In this document: positions 41,649-49,539 of the stretch, piece by piece
How the letters are laid out: each line of letters starts with the position of its first letter
Numbering within the stretch: position 1 is the first letter of the stretch
From: Gaiellasilicea sp033857955
GTDB taxonomy: Bacteria; Actinomycetota; Thermoleophilia; Gaiellales; Gaiellaceae
Direction: 5' to 3'
Assembly: GCA_033857955.1 (NCBI GenBank)
Contig: JAWVCW010000022.1
Span: 65,540 to 129,539, forward strand
Length of the DNA: 64,000 bases
The notes under the pieces: generated by a model
Databases searched by the model: none
Told to the model about the DNA's origin: nothing
The model's input: only the letters and a program-made list of their open reading frames with translations
Program-made: the position numbers and the translations under genes

Positions 41649-42365
41649 GTGAGGGCCTGTGTCTGTCTCCCGACCTACAACGAGCGCGAGAACATCGAGC
41701 CGATGCTGCGTGCCCTCGGCGAGGTGCTCGGTCCCGGGGACCGCGTGCTCGTGATCGACGACAACTCGCCCGACGGAACCGGCCGCCGCGCGGACGAGCT
41801 CGCGTCGGAGCTCGGCTACGTCGACGTGCTCCACCGCGAGCGGAAGGAGGGCCTGGGGCCGGCGTACCTCGCTGGGTTTCGACGCGCGCTCGACGCGGGC
41901 GCGGAGCTGATCGTCGAGATGGACTGCGACTTCTCGCACGACCCGGCCGATGTGCCGCGGCTGCTCGAGGCGGCCGAGACGGCTGACGTCGTGCTCGGCT
42001 CGCGCTACGTGCCAGGTGGCGGGGTGGAGAACTGGAACGCGGTGCGACGTCTGATCTCCGCAGGTGGTTCGCTCTATGCCCGGATCGTGCTCGGTGTCCC
42101 CGTGCGCGACCTCACCGGCGGCTTCAAGTGCATCCGGCGCGCCGTACTCGAGGCCATCGACCTGAACGCGATTCACTCGCGCGGCTACGCGTTCCAGATC
42201 GAGCTGACCTACCGTGCGCTCCGCAAGGGGTTCCGCGTCCAGGAGGTGCCGATCCGCTTCGTCGACCGCCAGGTCGGCGGCTCGAAGATGTCGCGGACGA
42301 TCGTGCTCGAAGCGATCTGGAAGGTGCCGCTGATCCGTCTGGCGGCACTCAGAGGAACGCTGTGA
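41649..42365 (+). CDS. polyprenol-phosphate mannosyltransferase-like GT2
   Basis: 238 residues from the GTG at 41649, chosen because members start close to CVCLPTYNERENI and because this avoids a 5' overlap with divergent polX; a GTG at 41619 would add 10 residues. GT2 motifs: VLVIDDNSPDGTGRRADELA, EMDCDFSHDP (DxD-like), and DLTGGFKCIRRAVLE. The protein lacks a C-terminal membrane domain, like Ppm1 catalytic modules. It likely transfers a hexose from a nucleotide sugar to polyprenyl phosphate at the inner membrane face. Confidence 0.87.
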   Translation: MRACVCLPTYNERENIEPMLRALGEVLGPGDRVLVIDDNSPDGTGRRADELASELGYVDVLHRERKEGLGPAYLAGFRRALDAGAELIVEMDCDFSHDPADVPRLLEAAETADVVLGSRYVPGGGVENWNAVRRLISAGGSLYARIVLGVPVRDLTGGFKCIRRAVLEAIDLNAIHSRGYAFQIELTYRALRKGFRVQEVPIRFVDRQVGGSKMSRTIVLEAIWKVPLIRLAALRGTL

Positions 42366-42679
42366 GAGAGGTGACGGACGCCACCTTCGAGGAGGAGGTG
42401 CTGCAGGCGGATGGACGGACGATCGTCGACTTCTGGGCGCCCTGGTGCAAGCCGTGCGATGCGATCGCGCCGGTACTCGAGGCGATCGCCGCCGACCACG
42501 GGCTCGGCCTCGTCCGGCTGAACATCGACGAGCACATCGGCATGCCCTCGCGCTACGGCGTTCTGTCGCTGCCCACCGTGATCCTGTTCGAGGACGGCGA
42601 ACCGAGGGCGACAGTCGTGGGCGCGCGGCCGCGTTCGCACTACGAACGCGCATGGGCGGCCTGGCTCAGCCCGTCCTGA
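42362..42679 (+). CDS. thioredoxin
   Basis: 105 residues from a GTG overlapping the glycosyltransferase stop (GTGA). The active site reads VDFWAPWCKPCDAIAPVLE, that is WCKPC in place of the common WCGPC. The cis-Pro motif YGVLSLPTVILFEDG follows. Cytoplasmic thiol-disulfide reductant or a close relative. The Lys in the active site and coupling to a glycosyltransferase are unusual for a housekeeping thioredoxin. The 3' end overlaps convergent thiL by 14 bases. Confidence 0.88.
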   Translation: MREVTDATFEEEVLQADGRTIVDFWAPWCKPCDAIAPVLEAIAADHGLGLVRLNIDEHIGMPSRYGVLSLPTVILFEDGEPRATVVGARPRSHYERAWAAWLSPS

Positions 42680-43490
42680 AGTGCTCGTAACCGGGTAGGT
42701 CGTACGGCTCGCGGTCGTGCAGCAGAACGACGCCCTCCCCTTCCTCGCAGCGACCGATCACGGGGAAGCCGAGCGACAGCGCTTCGCTCGGGACCGTGGC
42801 GAGCAACTCGAAGTCCTCACCGAAGCCGAGGTCGTCGAGCTCGCCGGCGCGCGGCACGGCGTCCAGGTCGATGACGAGACGGCAGCCCGAGCGCCGGGCG
42901 ATGTGCCGCGAGTCGACCGCGATTCCGTCCGAGATGTCGAGCATCGCCGTCGCCACGGCACCCAGCCGCAGGCCCTCCAGTGTCCGTACCGGTGGGCGGG
43001 CCAACCGGCCCTCGCGGAACGCCGCAGCCGCTGCCCCGAGCGGCCCTGTGACGACGATCGCGTCTCCCGGCCCGGCGCCGGTGCGGCCGGGAACCCGCTG
43101 GGACCGCCCGAGCGCGGTCACGCTCACGACGACCTGGTCTGCGCGGGTCGTGTCGCCTCCACGCACCGGAATGCCCGTCTCGGTTAGGCCCTCGTAGAGT
43201 TCGACGACGTGCTCGACGTCGGCGTCGCCCCTCAGCGCCAGCGTGACGAACAGCGCCTCGGGCCGGGCCGCGGACGCCGAGAGGTCGCTGATGTTCACCG
43301 CCGCCGCCCGGAAGCCGAGCTCGTGCCACGAGAGCCGGTCGAGGAGGAAGTGGACGCCTTCGACCAGCGCGTCCTGGGTGATGACGAGCCCCCCGGCCAA
43401 CTCGGCTGCGTCGTGCTCGGTGCCCACGATCAGCCCCCGCGCCTCGAGCTCTCGCAGGAGACCGAGCTCGCCCGCGTCAGCGAGCTTCAT
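42666..43490 (-). CDS. thiL: thiamine-monophosphate kinase
   Basis: 274 residues from the ATG at 43490, shorter than the usual 310-330. PurM/ThiL fold: GLVITQDALVEGVHFLLDRL, FRAAAVNISDLSASAARPEA, RGGDTTRAD, AMLDISDGIAVDSRHIA, and GEDFELLATV. It phosphorylates thiamine-phosphate to the active diphosphate with ATP. The early HDAAEL replaces GDDAAV, so one metal-site aspartate is His here. It is the last gene of the riboswitch-controlled thi operon, overlapping thiE by 14 bases. Confidence 0.88.
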   Translation of the reverse strand: MKLADAGELGLLRELEARGLIVGTEHDAAELAGGLVITQDALVEGVHFLLDRLSWHELGFRAAAVNISDLSASAARPEALFVTLALRGDADVEHVVELYEGLTETGIPVRGGDTTRADQVVVSVTALGRSQRVPGRTGAGPGDAIVVTGPLGAAAAAFREGRLARPPVRTLEGLRLGAVATAMLDISDGIAVDSRHIARRSGCRLVIDLDAVPRAGELDDLGFGEDFELLATVPSEALSLGFPVIGRCEEGEGVVLLHDREPYDLPGYEHFRTG

Positions 43491-44025
43491 CGACCGCTGC
43501 CCGCAGTGCTTCGATCTCCGCAACCGCGCGGATCACGGCCACCCCTGCCGCTCCGGCACGAATGCACGCGGCGGCGTTCGACGCGTCGATCCCACCGATC
43601 GCGACAACAGGGATCGAAACCGAAAGGCAGATGTCGCGCAGCCCCTCGAGCCCGATCGCCGGGCCCGCGTCGGGCTTCGACGGTGTCTCCCAGATCGGCC
43701 CGGCGCCGAGATAGGTCGCGCCCGAGAACTCCGCCACCGCCGCCTCGCGCCGCTTCGTCACCGAGATCCCGAGCGGGATCCCAGCCTCGCGTGCTCGCTC
43801 GATCCCGGCGTCGCCCTGGCCGAGGTGCACCCCACAACCGAGCCCGAGCGCCGCGTCGAGGTCGTCGTTGACGACGAGCTCGGCGTCGAGCCCGGCGAGC
43901 GCCCGTCCGAGCGCGACGACCTCCTCGGTGGGCACCCCCTTCAGCCGCAGCTGGACGACGGTCGCTCCACCGGCCGCGGCCCGCCGACCCGTCTCCTCGT
44001 CGGCCACGATCGCGTGCACCCTCAC
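43477..44025 (-). CDS. thiE: thiamine-phosphate synthase
   Basis: 182 residues from the GTG at 44025. Longer frames run through two palindromes and are not believed. TIM-barrel motifs: GGATVVQLRLKG (substrate-binding region), ELVVNDDLDAAL, GVHLGQGD, GISVTKRRE, YLGAGPIWETPSKPDAG, and VVAIGGIDASN. It joins HMP-diphosphate and thiazole-phosphate. Somewhat short (usual about 210) because the first strand is trimmed. It lies between thiM and thiL in the operon, and the 94-base gap to thiM holds two unusual palindromes. Confidence 0.87.
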   Translation of the reverse strand: MRVHAIVADEETGRRAAAGGATVVQLRLKGVPTEEVVALGRALAGLDAELVVNDDLDAALGLGCGVHLGQGDAGIERAREAGIPLGISVTKRREAAVAEFSGATYLGAGPIWETPSKPDAGPAIGLEGLRDICLSVSIPVVAIGGIDASNAAACIRAGAAGVAVIRAVAEIEALRAAVDEAR

Positions 44026-44035
44026 GTCCGACCGT

Positions 44036-44060
44036 ACCTTGTGTTTCTGAAACACAAGGT
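44036..44060. repeat. perfect 25-base palindrome, copy 1
   Basis: ACCTTGTGTTTC and GAAACACAAGGT flank a single central T at 44048, giving 12-bp perfect arms. It shares its 21-base core with the copy at 44093-44119. It lies just upstream of the thiE start (44025) on the minus strand. See findings. Confidence 0.9.
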
Positions 44061-44092
44061 CCCCCCGACCCGCATGGTTGCGTGGCCGAAGT

Positions 44093-44119
44093 GAGCTTGT
44101 GTTTCTGAAACACAAGCTC
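44093..44119. repeat. perfect 27-base palindrome, copy 2
   Basis: GAGCTTGTGTTTC and GAAACACAAGCTC flank a central T at 44106, 13-bp perfect arms. It directly abuts the thiM stop codon (44120-44122). Centre-to-centre distance from copy 1 is 58 bases. Confidence 0.9.
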
Positions 44120-44917
44120 TCATCCCACGTGCACCTTGGCTCGTTCGGACAGGGTGACGGGGTCGAGGGCCGCCAGCGCGTCGTAGAGGTTCACGTGGAA
44201 GCTGCCCGGGCCCTTCGCGTCCAGAGCGGCATCTTCGCCGGCGACGCCGAAGGCGACGAGCGCTTCGACTGCCGCCTCGAACGGATCATCCTTGGCCGCG
44301 AGAAAGCAGCCGGTGATCGCCGTCGACATGCAGCCGGTGCCGGTGATCGAGGCGAGGAGTGCGTGGCCGTTCGCCACGGCCGCCGACCGCTCGCCGTCGG
44401 AGACGTGATCGACGGGCCCCGTGACCGACGCGACCAGGCCGAGCGTGCGGGCCGCCTCCCGGGCGAGGTCGGTGGGATCGCCGGCGGCTCCGACCGACTC
44501 GACCCCTCGCACCTCCGCCTCGACGCCGACAAGCGTCGCTACCTCTCCCGCGTTGCCGCGCAGGACGGCGACGTCGACGGCGTCAAGGATGCGCCGTGCC
44601 GTGGTGGTTCGATACGCCGTCGCGCCGACGCCGACCGGGTCGAGCACGACGGGAACGCCTCTTTCGTTCGCCGCCGTCCCGGCCAGCAGCATCGCCTCGA
44701 TCCAGGCCTCGGAGAGCGTGCCGATGTTCAGCACGAGCGCGCCGGCGAGCCCGACCATCTCTCGCACCTCGTCCTTTGCATGGGCCATCACAGGCAGCGC
44801 GCCGAGCGCGAGAATCGCGTTCGCCGTCTCGTTCATCACGACGTAGTTCGTGATGTTGTGGACGAGCGGCTTCCGTTCGCGGATGACGCCGATCGTGGCG
44901 CCGGGGTCGATGGTCAT
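44120..44917 (-). CDS. thiM: hydroxyethylthiazole kinase
   Basis: 265 residues, ribokinase-like fold of the ThiM family: PLVHNITNYVVMNETANAIL, ALVLNIGTLSE, PVVLDPVGVGATAYR, LRGNAGEVATL, and ASITGTGCMSTAITGCFLA with the catalytic Cys. It phosphorylates salvaged thiazole alcohol. Its ATG overlaps the thiD stop (ATGA), so it is coupled to thiD under the TPP riboswitch. Confidence 0.94.
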   Translation of the reverse strand: MTIDPGATIGVIRERKPLVHNITNYVVMNETANAILALGALPVMAHAKDEVREMVGLAGALVLNIGTLSEAWIEAMLLAGTAANERGVPVVLDPVGVGATAYRTTTARRILDAVDVAVLRGNAGEVATLVGVEAEVRGVESVGAAGDPTDLAREAARTLGLVASVTGPVDHVSDGERSAAVANGHALLASITGTGCMSTAITGCFLAAKDDPFEAAVEALVAFGVAGEDAALDAKGPGSFHVNLYDALAALDPVTLSERAKVHVG

Positions 44918-45696
44918 GCTCTTCCTTTCACGTTGAGGACGTCTACGGGGCCGTCGCCGTCGCCGATCTCGACCAGGCCGTTCCGGACTGCGGCCGACGC
45001 CGCCTCGGACGCGCCTCGTGCTGCGTCCGCGAGCGAAAGGCCCCGCGCGAGCAGAGCTGCGAGCGTGGCCGAGTGCGTACAGCCGGCGCCGTGCGTTGCG
45101 GGGATGTCATGGCGCTCGACGGGCAACTCGATGTGGGTCTCTCCGTCGAAGAGGTGGTCGACCGGCGGTTCCTCGTGGCCGCCGGTGACGAGCGCCGCAG
45201 CGGCGCCGAGCGCGACGAGACGCTCCGTGAGCTCGCGCCGCGTCGCGCCCCGCATTCCCGTCAGCGTCTCCGCCTCCGGCAGGTTCGGGGTGACCACGAC
45301 GGCCAGCGGAAAGAGGCGGCGGATCAGCGTTTCGACGGCATCGTCCTGCAGGAGCTGCGCGCCGGAGCTCGCGATCAGCACCGGGTCGACGACGAGCGGG
45401 ACGGGATGTCGTTCGAGGAACTCGGCCACCGTCTCGATGATCGTGCGCGAGAAGAGCATCCCCGTCTTGACCGCGTCGACGCCGATGTCGCCGAAGACCG
45501 CGTCAAGCTGCGCGCGGATGAAGTCGGGGGGCAGCTCGTGCACCGCCGTCACTGCGGTCGTGTTCTGCGCCGTCAGTGCGACGACGGCGCTCGTCCCGTG
45601 GCAGCCCGCCGCGGCAAAGGCCTTCAGATCGGCCTGGATGCCCGCGCCGCCGCCCGAGTCGGACGTCGCGATCGTCAGCACACGTGGAACGGTCAT
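44914..45696 (-). CDS. thiD: hydroxymethylpyrimidine/phosphomethylpyrimidine kinase
   Basis: 260 residues. Motifs: LTIATSDSGGGAGIQADLKA, CHGTSAVVALTAQNT, VKTGML, VVDPVLIASSGAQLL, and HGAGCTHSATLAALLARG near the C-terminus. It carries out both phosphorylations of HMP. First gene of the thi operon, 6 bases after the riboswitch P1 stem. The operon lacks thiC and the thiazole-synthesis genes, so it looks built for salvage, though those genes could be elsewhere. Confidence 0.94.
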   Translation of the reverse strand: MTVPRVLTIATSDSGGGAGIQADLKAFAAAGCHGTSAVVALTAQNTTAVTAVHELPPDFIRAQLDAVFGDIGVDAVKTGMLFSRTIIETVAEFLERHPVPLVVDPVLIASSGAQLLQDDAVETLIRRLFPLAVVVTPNLPEAETLTGMRGATRRELTERLVALGAAAALVTGGHEEPPVDHLFDGETHIELPVERHDIPATHGAGCTHSATLAALLARGLSLADAARGASEAASAAVRNGLVEIGDGDGPVDVLNVKGRA

Positions 45697-45702
45697 GCTC
45701 TC

Positions 45703-45778
45703 CCTTCGCCGGTCCTAACCGGATCAGGTTCTGCGGGTGTGATCTCAGCCCGATCAGGGCACCCCGGTAGGTCGAAGG
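45703..45778 (-). promoter_or_regulatory. TPP riboswitch (THI element)
   Basis: On the minus strand the conserved blocks appear in order: GGGGTGCCC, GGGCTGAGATCACACCC, GCAGAACCTGATCCGGTTAG, and ACCGGCGAAGG. P1 is closed by CCTTCG (45778-45773) with CGAAGG (45708-45703). The 3' arm of P1 runs directly into GGGAGAGC and then the thiD ATG, so TPP binding should hide the ribosome-binding site. Its 5' side lies only about 14 bases from the divergent helicase start. Confidence 0.95.
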
Positions 45779-45792
45779 CTAGCGTAGGGGTT

Positions 45793-48030
45793 GTGAGTGT
45801 CGTCGCCTCTTCCTGGCTGGAGCTTCTCGAGGGAGCAGAGCTCGCGCACCTTTCGGTCGAGCCCGCGCGGGGCGGACGGACCGAGCAGTTTCCGAACGAC
45901 CTCGACCCGCACGTCGCGTCGTCGCTCGTCGCGCAGGGGATCACCGGGCTCTACACGCATCAGGCCGAGACGTGGGAGGCGCTCCGCGCCGGCCGCAACG
46001 TGATCGTGACGACGAGCACGGCGAGCGGGAAGAGCCTGGCGTTCAACCTGCCCGTGCTCGACCTGCTCGCCCGCGACCCCAAGAGCCGGGCGCTCTACCT
46101 CTACCCGACGAAGGCGCTCGCGCAGGACCAGGCGCGCGCACTTGGCGAGTTCGGGGTCAAGGGCGTCAAGCCGGCGATCTACGACGGCGACACCGAGACC
46201 GAGCGGCGTTGGCAGATCCGCAAGTGGGCAAACGTGATCCTGACCAACCCGGACATGCTCCACGTCGGCATGCTCCCGCACCACGACCGCTGGGGCGACG
46301 TGCTCGCGAATCTCCGCTACGTCGTCGTCGACGAGGCGCACATCTACCGCGGGGTGTTCGGATCGCACGTCGGAAACGTGCTCCGCCGTCTCCGTCGGCT
46401 CGCCCGCGCCTACGACTCGGAGCCGCAGTTCGTCCTCGCCTCGGCGACGATCGCGAACGCGGCGCAGCTGGCCGAGTCGCTTCTCGGCGAGGCGGCGACG
46501 GTGGTCGACAGCGACGCGGCGCCGCGGACCGAGCGGACGATCGCGCTCTGGAACCCGGAGTTGATCGACGCCGAGCTCGGCGTGCGTGCAAGCTCGCTCG
46601 GCGACGCCTCCCGCTTGCTCGCGACCTTCGTCGAGCAAGGGCTGCGGACGATCTGCTTCACGAAGAGCCGCAAGGGGGTGGAGCTGATCCACCGCTACGC
46701 GACCGATCGCGTCCCGCCGAAGGTCGCGGCCAGGCTTGCCCCGTACCGGGGCGGCTACACCCCGTCCCAGCGGCGCGAGATCGAGCAGCGCCTGATGTCC
46801 GGCGAGCTGCTCGGGGTCTGCGCGACGAACGCGCTCGAGCTCGGGATCGACATCGGCACGCTCGACTGCGCGATCTCGGTCGGCTTCCCGGGCACCGTGT
46901 CGTCACTCCGGCAGCAATGGGGCCGTGCCGGACGCCGCAGCCCGGGCCTCGCAGTGCTCGTCGCGAGCGACGATGCGCTCGACCAGTACTTCATGCGCGA
47001 GCCCGAGACGCTGCTCGGCCGGACAGTCGAGGCGGCAATCCTCGACCACGCGAACCCGCGGGTGCTCGACGGCCACGTCCTCGCGGCCGCCTTCGAGGGT
47101 CCGATCGACGAAGCGGATGCTCAGACGCTCGGCCCCGAGGCCCTCGAGCGAGCGGCGGTGTTGCCCGAGCTGAAGCGGACGGACGCCGGTTGGGTCTGGG
47201 CGGGCAAGGACTACCCGGCGGCGCGCGTGCTCCTGCGCTCAGGCGAGCTCGACTCGTTCACCGTCGTGGACGAGGAGACCGGGGCGGTGCTCGGGGTCGT
47301 CGAGCGCTCGCGCGCCTACGGAACGATCCACGACGGCGCCGTCTACCTCCACCTCGGTGAACAGTACCTCGTCAAGCGACTGGACGTCGACGCGCGAGCC
47401 GCTCTCGTCAGCCGCGCCAACGTCGACTGGTACACGCAGGCGAAGGTCGAGACGCAGACGTCGATCGTCGAGCCCCTGCGCACGGAGAGCCGACTGGGGC
47501 TCGAGCTCGTCTTCGGCCGGCTCTCGGTCACCGAGCGGGTGATCGCCTACGAGCGCAAGACGATCAGCGGCGGCGACACGATCGAGACCGTTCCGCTCGA
47601 TCTGCCGGAGACGAGCTTCGAGACGGAGGCGATCTGGTTCTCGCCCACCGTCGCACAGCTCGCCGAGCTCGAGGAGATGCCGAAGCTGCTCTCCTCGCTC
47701 CACGCTGCCGAGCACTCCCTGATCGCGCTCCTGCCTCTCTGGGCGATGTGCGACCGCTGGGACATCGGCGGCCTCTCGACGAACATCCACCATCAGACCG
47801 GGCTGCCGACGATCTTCGTCTACGACGGCCACGCGGGCGGCGTCGGGATCACCGAGCGCGGCTTCGAGCGCTTCGAAGGCTGGGTCGAGGACACCGCGAA
47901 GATGCTCTCAGGCTGCCCGTGCGTCGAGGGCTGCCCGTCCTGTGTCCAGAGCCCGAAGTGCGGCAACCTGAATGAGTATCTGGACAAGGGCGGCGCGTAC
48001 ACATTGCTCCAGAGAATGCTTGCCTCTTGA
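45793..48030 (+). CDS. MrfA/YprA-type DEAH-box helicase with DUF1998 zinc domain
   Basis: 745 residues from the GTG at 45793; an open frame further upstream is antisense to thiD. SF2 motifs: Q-motif-like GLYTHQAETWEAL, Walker A TTSTASGKSLAF, DEAH in VVVDEAHIYRGVFGSH, SAT (LASATIANA), and motif VI QWGRAGRRSPG. The C-terminal MZB/DUF1998 domain carries four cysteines in CPCVEGCPSCVQSPKCGN. Bacillus MrfA acts in mitomycin-type lesion repair. The usual exonuclease partner MrfB is not adjacent. The stop overlaps a possible TTG start of the next gene. Confidence 0.92.
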   Translation: MSVVASSWLELLEGAELAHLSVEPARGGRTEQFPNDLDPHVASSLVAQGITGLYTHQAETWEALRAGRNVIVTTSTASGKSLAFNLPVLDLLARDPKSRALYLYPTKALAQDQARALGEFGVKGVKPAIYDGDTETERRWQIRKWANVILTNPDMLHVGMLPHHDRWGDVLANLRYVVVDEAHIYRGVFGSHVGNVLRRLRRLARAYDSEPQFVLASATIANAAQLAESLLGEAATVVDSDAAPRTERTIALWNPELIDAELGVRASSLGDASRLLATFVEQGLRTICFTKSRKGVELIHRYATDRVPPKVAARLAPYRGGYTPSQRREIEQRLMSGELLGVCATNALELGIDIGTLDCAISVGFPGTVSSLRQQWGRAGRRSPGLAVLVASDDALDQYFMREPETLLGRTVEAAILDHANPRVLDGHVLAAAFEGPIDEADAQTLGPEALERAAVLPELKRTDAGWVWAGKDYPAARVLLRSGELDSFTVVDEETGAVLGVVERSRAYGTIHDGAVYLHLGEQYLVKRLDVDARAALVSRANVDWYTQAKVETQTSIVEPLRTESRLGLELVFGRLSVTERVIAYERKTISGGDTIETVPLDLPETSFETEAIWFSPTVAQLAELEEMPKLLSSLHAAEHSLIALLPLWAMCDRWDIGGLSTNIHHQTGLPTIFVYDGHAGGVGITERGFERFEGWVEDTAKMLSGCPCVEGCPSCVQSPKCGNLNEYLDKGGAYTLLQRMLAS

Positions 48031-48047
48031 AGCCCGAGCTGGTCTTC

Positions 48048-48611
48048 ATGTTTCCCGCCCGCTACGAGCTCGTCTTCCACGACCGCATCCCTCGGGAAGC
48101 AGGAATGGCGGTCTTCGAGCTGCCCGCCGGCTGCCCTGTTGACCCTCAGCAGGAGCTTGCCGCGGCACCGATCGTGGAGGTGCGTCCTGCCGCAGGCTCG
48201 CCGTGGACGGGCATCTTCTTCGCGGAAGCTGGCGCGAACATCGTCGGGACGCTCATCGGCTGGCCCGACGAGGAATCGCTTTGCTTCCTGGGAGGTGGCG
48301 GGGCGTACGTCGTGAGCTCATCCGATCCATCACGGCTGACGCTCATCGACGGAGGCCCGATGCTCCAGCAGCAGTACGTCGTCGCCGAAGCCGGAATCGT
48401 TCTCTTCGCGGATTGGACCAATCTCCATGCGTATGACCGGAGCGGATTGCTTTGGAGGTCGGCGCGGCTGGCGCTGGACGATCTGGCGATCGAAGGAGTG
48501 GAAGACGACGTGATCGCCTGCTCAGGCTTCTTTGGCGGGAGAGGCGAGCGATTTACGGTCGATCTGCGCACCGGGAAGACCAGCGATTCACCGCTGACGT
48601 TCGGCGACTAG
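48048..48611 (+). CDS. hypothetical protein, beta-rich
   Basis: 187 residues from the ATG at 48048; a TTG at 48027 overlapping the helicase stop would add 7 residues. No signal or membrane segment. Repeating strands with Gly-rich turns (EESLCFLGGGGAYVVSSSDP, EAGIVLFADWTNLHAYDRSG, FFGGRGERFTVDLRTGKTSD) resemble two or three blades of a beta-propeller, as in WD40/PQQ-like repeats, but no family is recognised. It probably shares transcription with the helicase; any role in repair is only a guess. Confidence 0.7.
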   Translation: MFPARYELVFHDRIPREAGMAVFELPAGCPVDPQQELAAAPIVEVRPAAGSPWTGIFFAEAGANIVGTLIGWPDEESLCFLGGGGAYVVSSSDPSRLTLIDGGPMLQQQYVVAEAGIVLFADWTNLHAYDRSGLLWRSARLALDDLAIEGVEDDVIACSGFFGGRGERFTVDLRTGKTSDSPLTFGD

Positions 48612-48742
48612 CCGCCCAGGTGGATGCAGCCGTTGACGGCCAGCGTCAGGAAGAGGGAGAGAACGAGCGAGACGAGTAGGCACCCGGGCGAGCAGCCGTA
48701 GACCTTGACGCGGCCTCCCTTGAGCTCCTTGGGCTCGAACAT
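48608..48742 (-). CDS. 44-residue conserved-looking membrane microprotein
   Basis: The protein begins MFEPKELKGGRVKVYGCSPG and continues with a single hydrophobic helix (CLLVSLVLSLFLTLAVN) and a short HLGG end. The GCSPGCLLVSLVLS motif at the membrane entry resembles short actinobacterial proteins I have seen annotated as hypothetical, so I judge it real. Its stop overlaps the stop of the convergent plus-strand gene (48608-48611). The paired cysteines (17, 21) before the helix are its most distinctive feature. Function unknown. Confidence 0.7.
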   Translation of the reverse strand: MFEPKELKGGRVKVYGCSPGCLLVSLVLSLFLTLAVNGCIHLGG

Positions 48743-48823
48743 GAGCAGCTTTCGTTCCCTCTGTCGATTTCCTCACACTCCATTCGTCTACGTGGTGAAA
48801 TCGAGGTTCGAGAGGAGGAACGG

Positions 48824-49174
48824 ATGCAGTACCTGGCATTGATCTACGGCGACGAGTCCCGCTGGGGGACGCTCTCGCCGGAGCAGCGGGAGAGCGAGAT
48901 GGGCGAGTACATGGCCCTCTCCAACGCAGACGTGACAGCGGGCGGCAACGAGCTCGACTCGGTGGCCACCGCGACGACCGTCCGCGTCCGTAACGACGAG
49001 ACGCTCGTCACCGACGGCCCCTTCGTCGAGTCGAAGGAGGTCCTCGGCGGCTACTACGTCTTCGAGTGCGACTCGATCGACGAGGCGTGCGGATGGGCGG
49101 CCAAGATCCCGGCCGCCAGGCACGGAGCGGTCGAAGTCCGGCCGGTTCACGTCGACGGAGGTGAGGGAGCATGA
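48824..49174 (+). CDS. YciI/DGPF-domain protein
   Basis: 116 residues. Ferredoxin-like YCII-related fold with QYLALIYGDES at the start and the hallmark ETLVTDGPFVESKEVLGGYY, then AAKIPAARHGAVEVRPV. DGPF proteins are small dimers of unknown enzymatic role that accompany ECF41/42 sigma factors. It overlaps the second DGPF gene as ATGA. A Shine-Dalgarno sequence (GAGAGGAGGAA) precedes the ATG. Confidence 0.9.
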   Translation: MQYLALIYGDESRWGTLSPEQRESEMGEYMALSNADVTAGGNELDSVATATTVRVRNDETLVTDGPFVESKEVLGGYYVFECDSIDEACGWAAKIPAARHGAVEVRPVHVDGGEGA

Positions 49175-49539
49175 AGTACGCGGCCCTGCTGACGAGCAAC
49201 GCCGACGACATCGTCGCCTGGGAGCAGATGAGCCCCGAGGAGGCGGCGACCGCCCGCGCGGAAGAGGTCCCGAAGTGGGAGGCGCTCTTCAGCGAGCTCG
49301 GCCAGGCCGGCAAGCTCGGCTTCGGCGCCGAGCTCGACAGCCCGAAGACGGCCAAGACCGTGCGCGTCCGAGACGGCGAGACGATCGTCACCGACGGGCC
49401 CTTTGCCGAGACCAAGGAGCAGATCGGCGGTGTCATGCTGCTCGAGGCCGACGACCTCGACGAGGCGATCTCGATCGCAGCCCGGATCCCGGTCGTCTTC
49501 CGCGCGTCCGTCGAGCTCAGGCCCGTGATCGAGCATTGA
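49171..49539 (+). CDS. YciI/DGPF-domain protein (second copy)
   Basis: 122 residues, MKYAALLTSNADDIVAWEQM at the start and the signature ETIVTDGPFAETKEQIGGVM. It is a diverged paralogue of the preceding gene, so the pair may form a heterodimer. Its stop overlaps the TTG start of the sigma-factor gene (TTGA, 49536-49539). The three-gene coupling is typical of ECF42 loci. Confidence 0.9.
   Translation: MKYAALLTSNADDIVAWEQMSPEEAATARAEEVPKWEALFSELGQAGKLGFGAELDSPKTAKTVRVRDGETIVTDGPFAETKEQIGGVMLLEADDLDEAISIAARIPVVFRASVELRPVIEH

Noticed and set aside
45073..45792. 720-base upstream extension of the helicase frame
   Set aside because: It runs antisense through thiD and the riboswitch; the helicase fold begins after the GTG at 45793.
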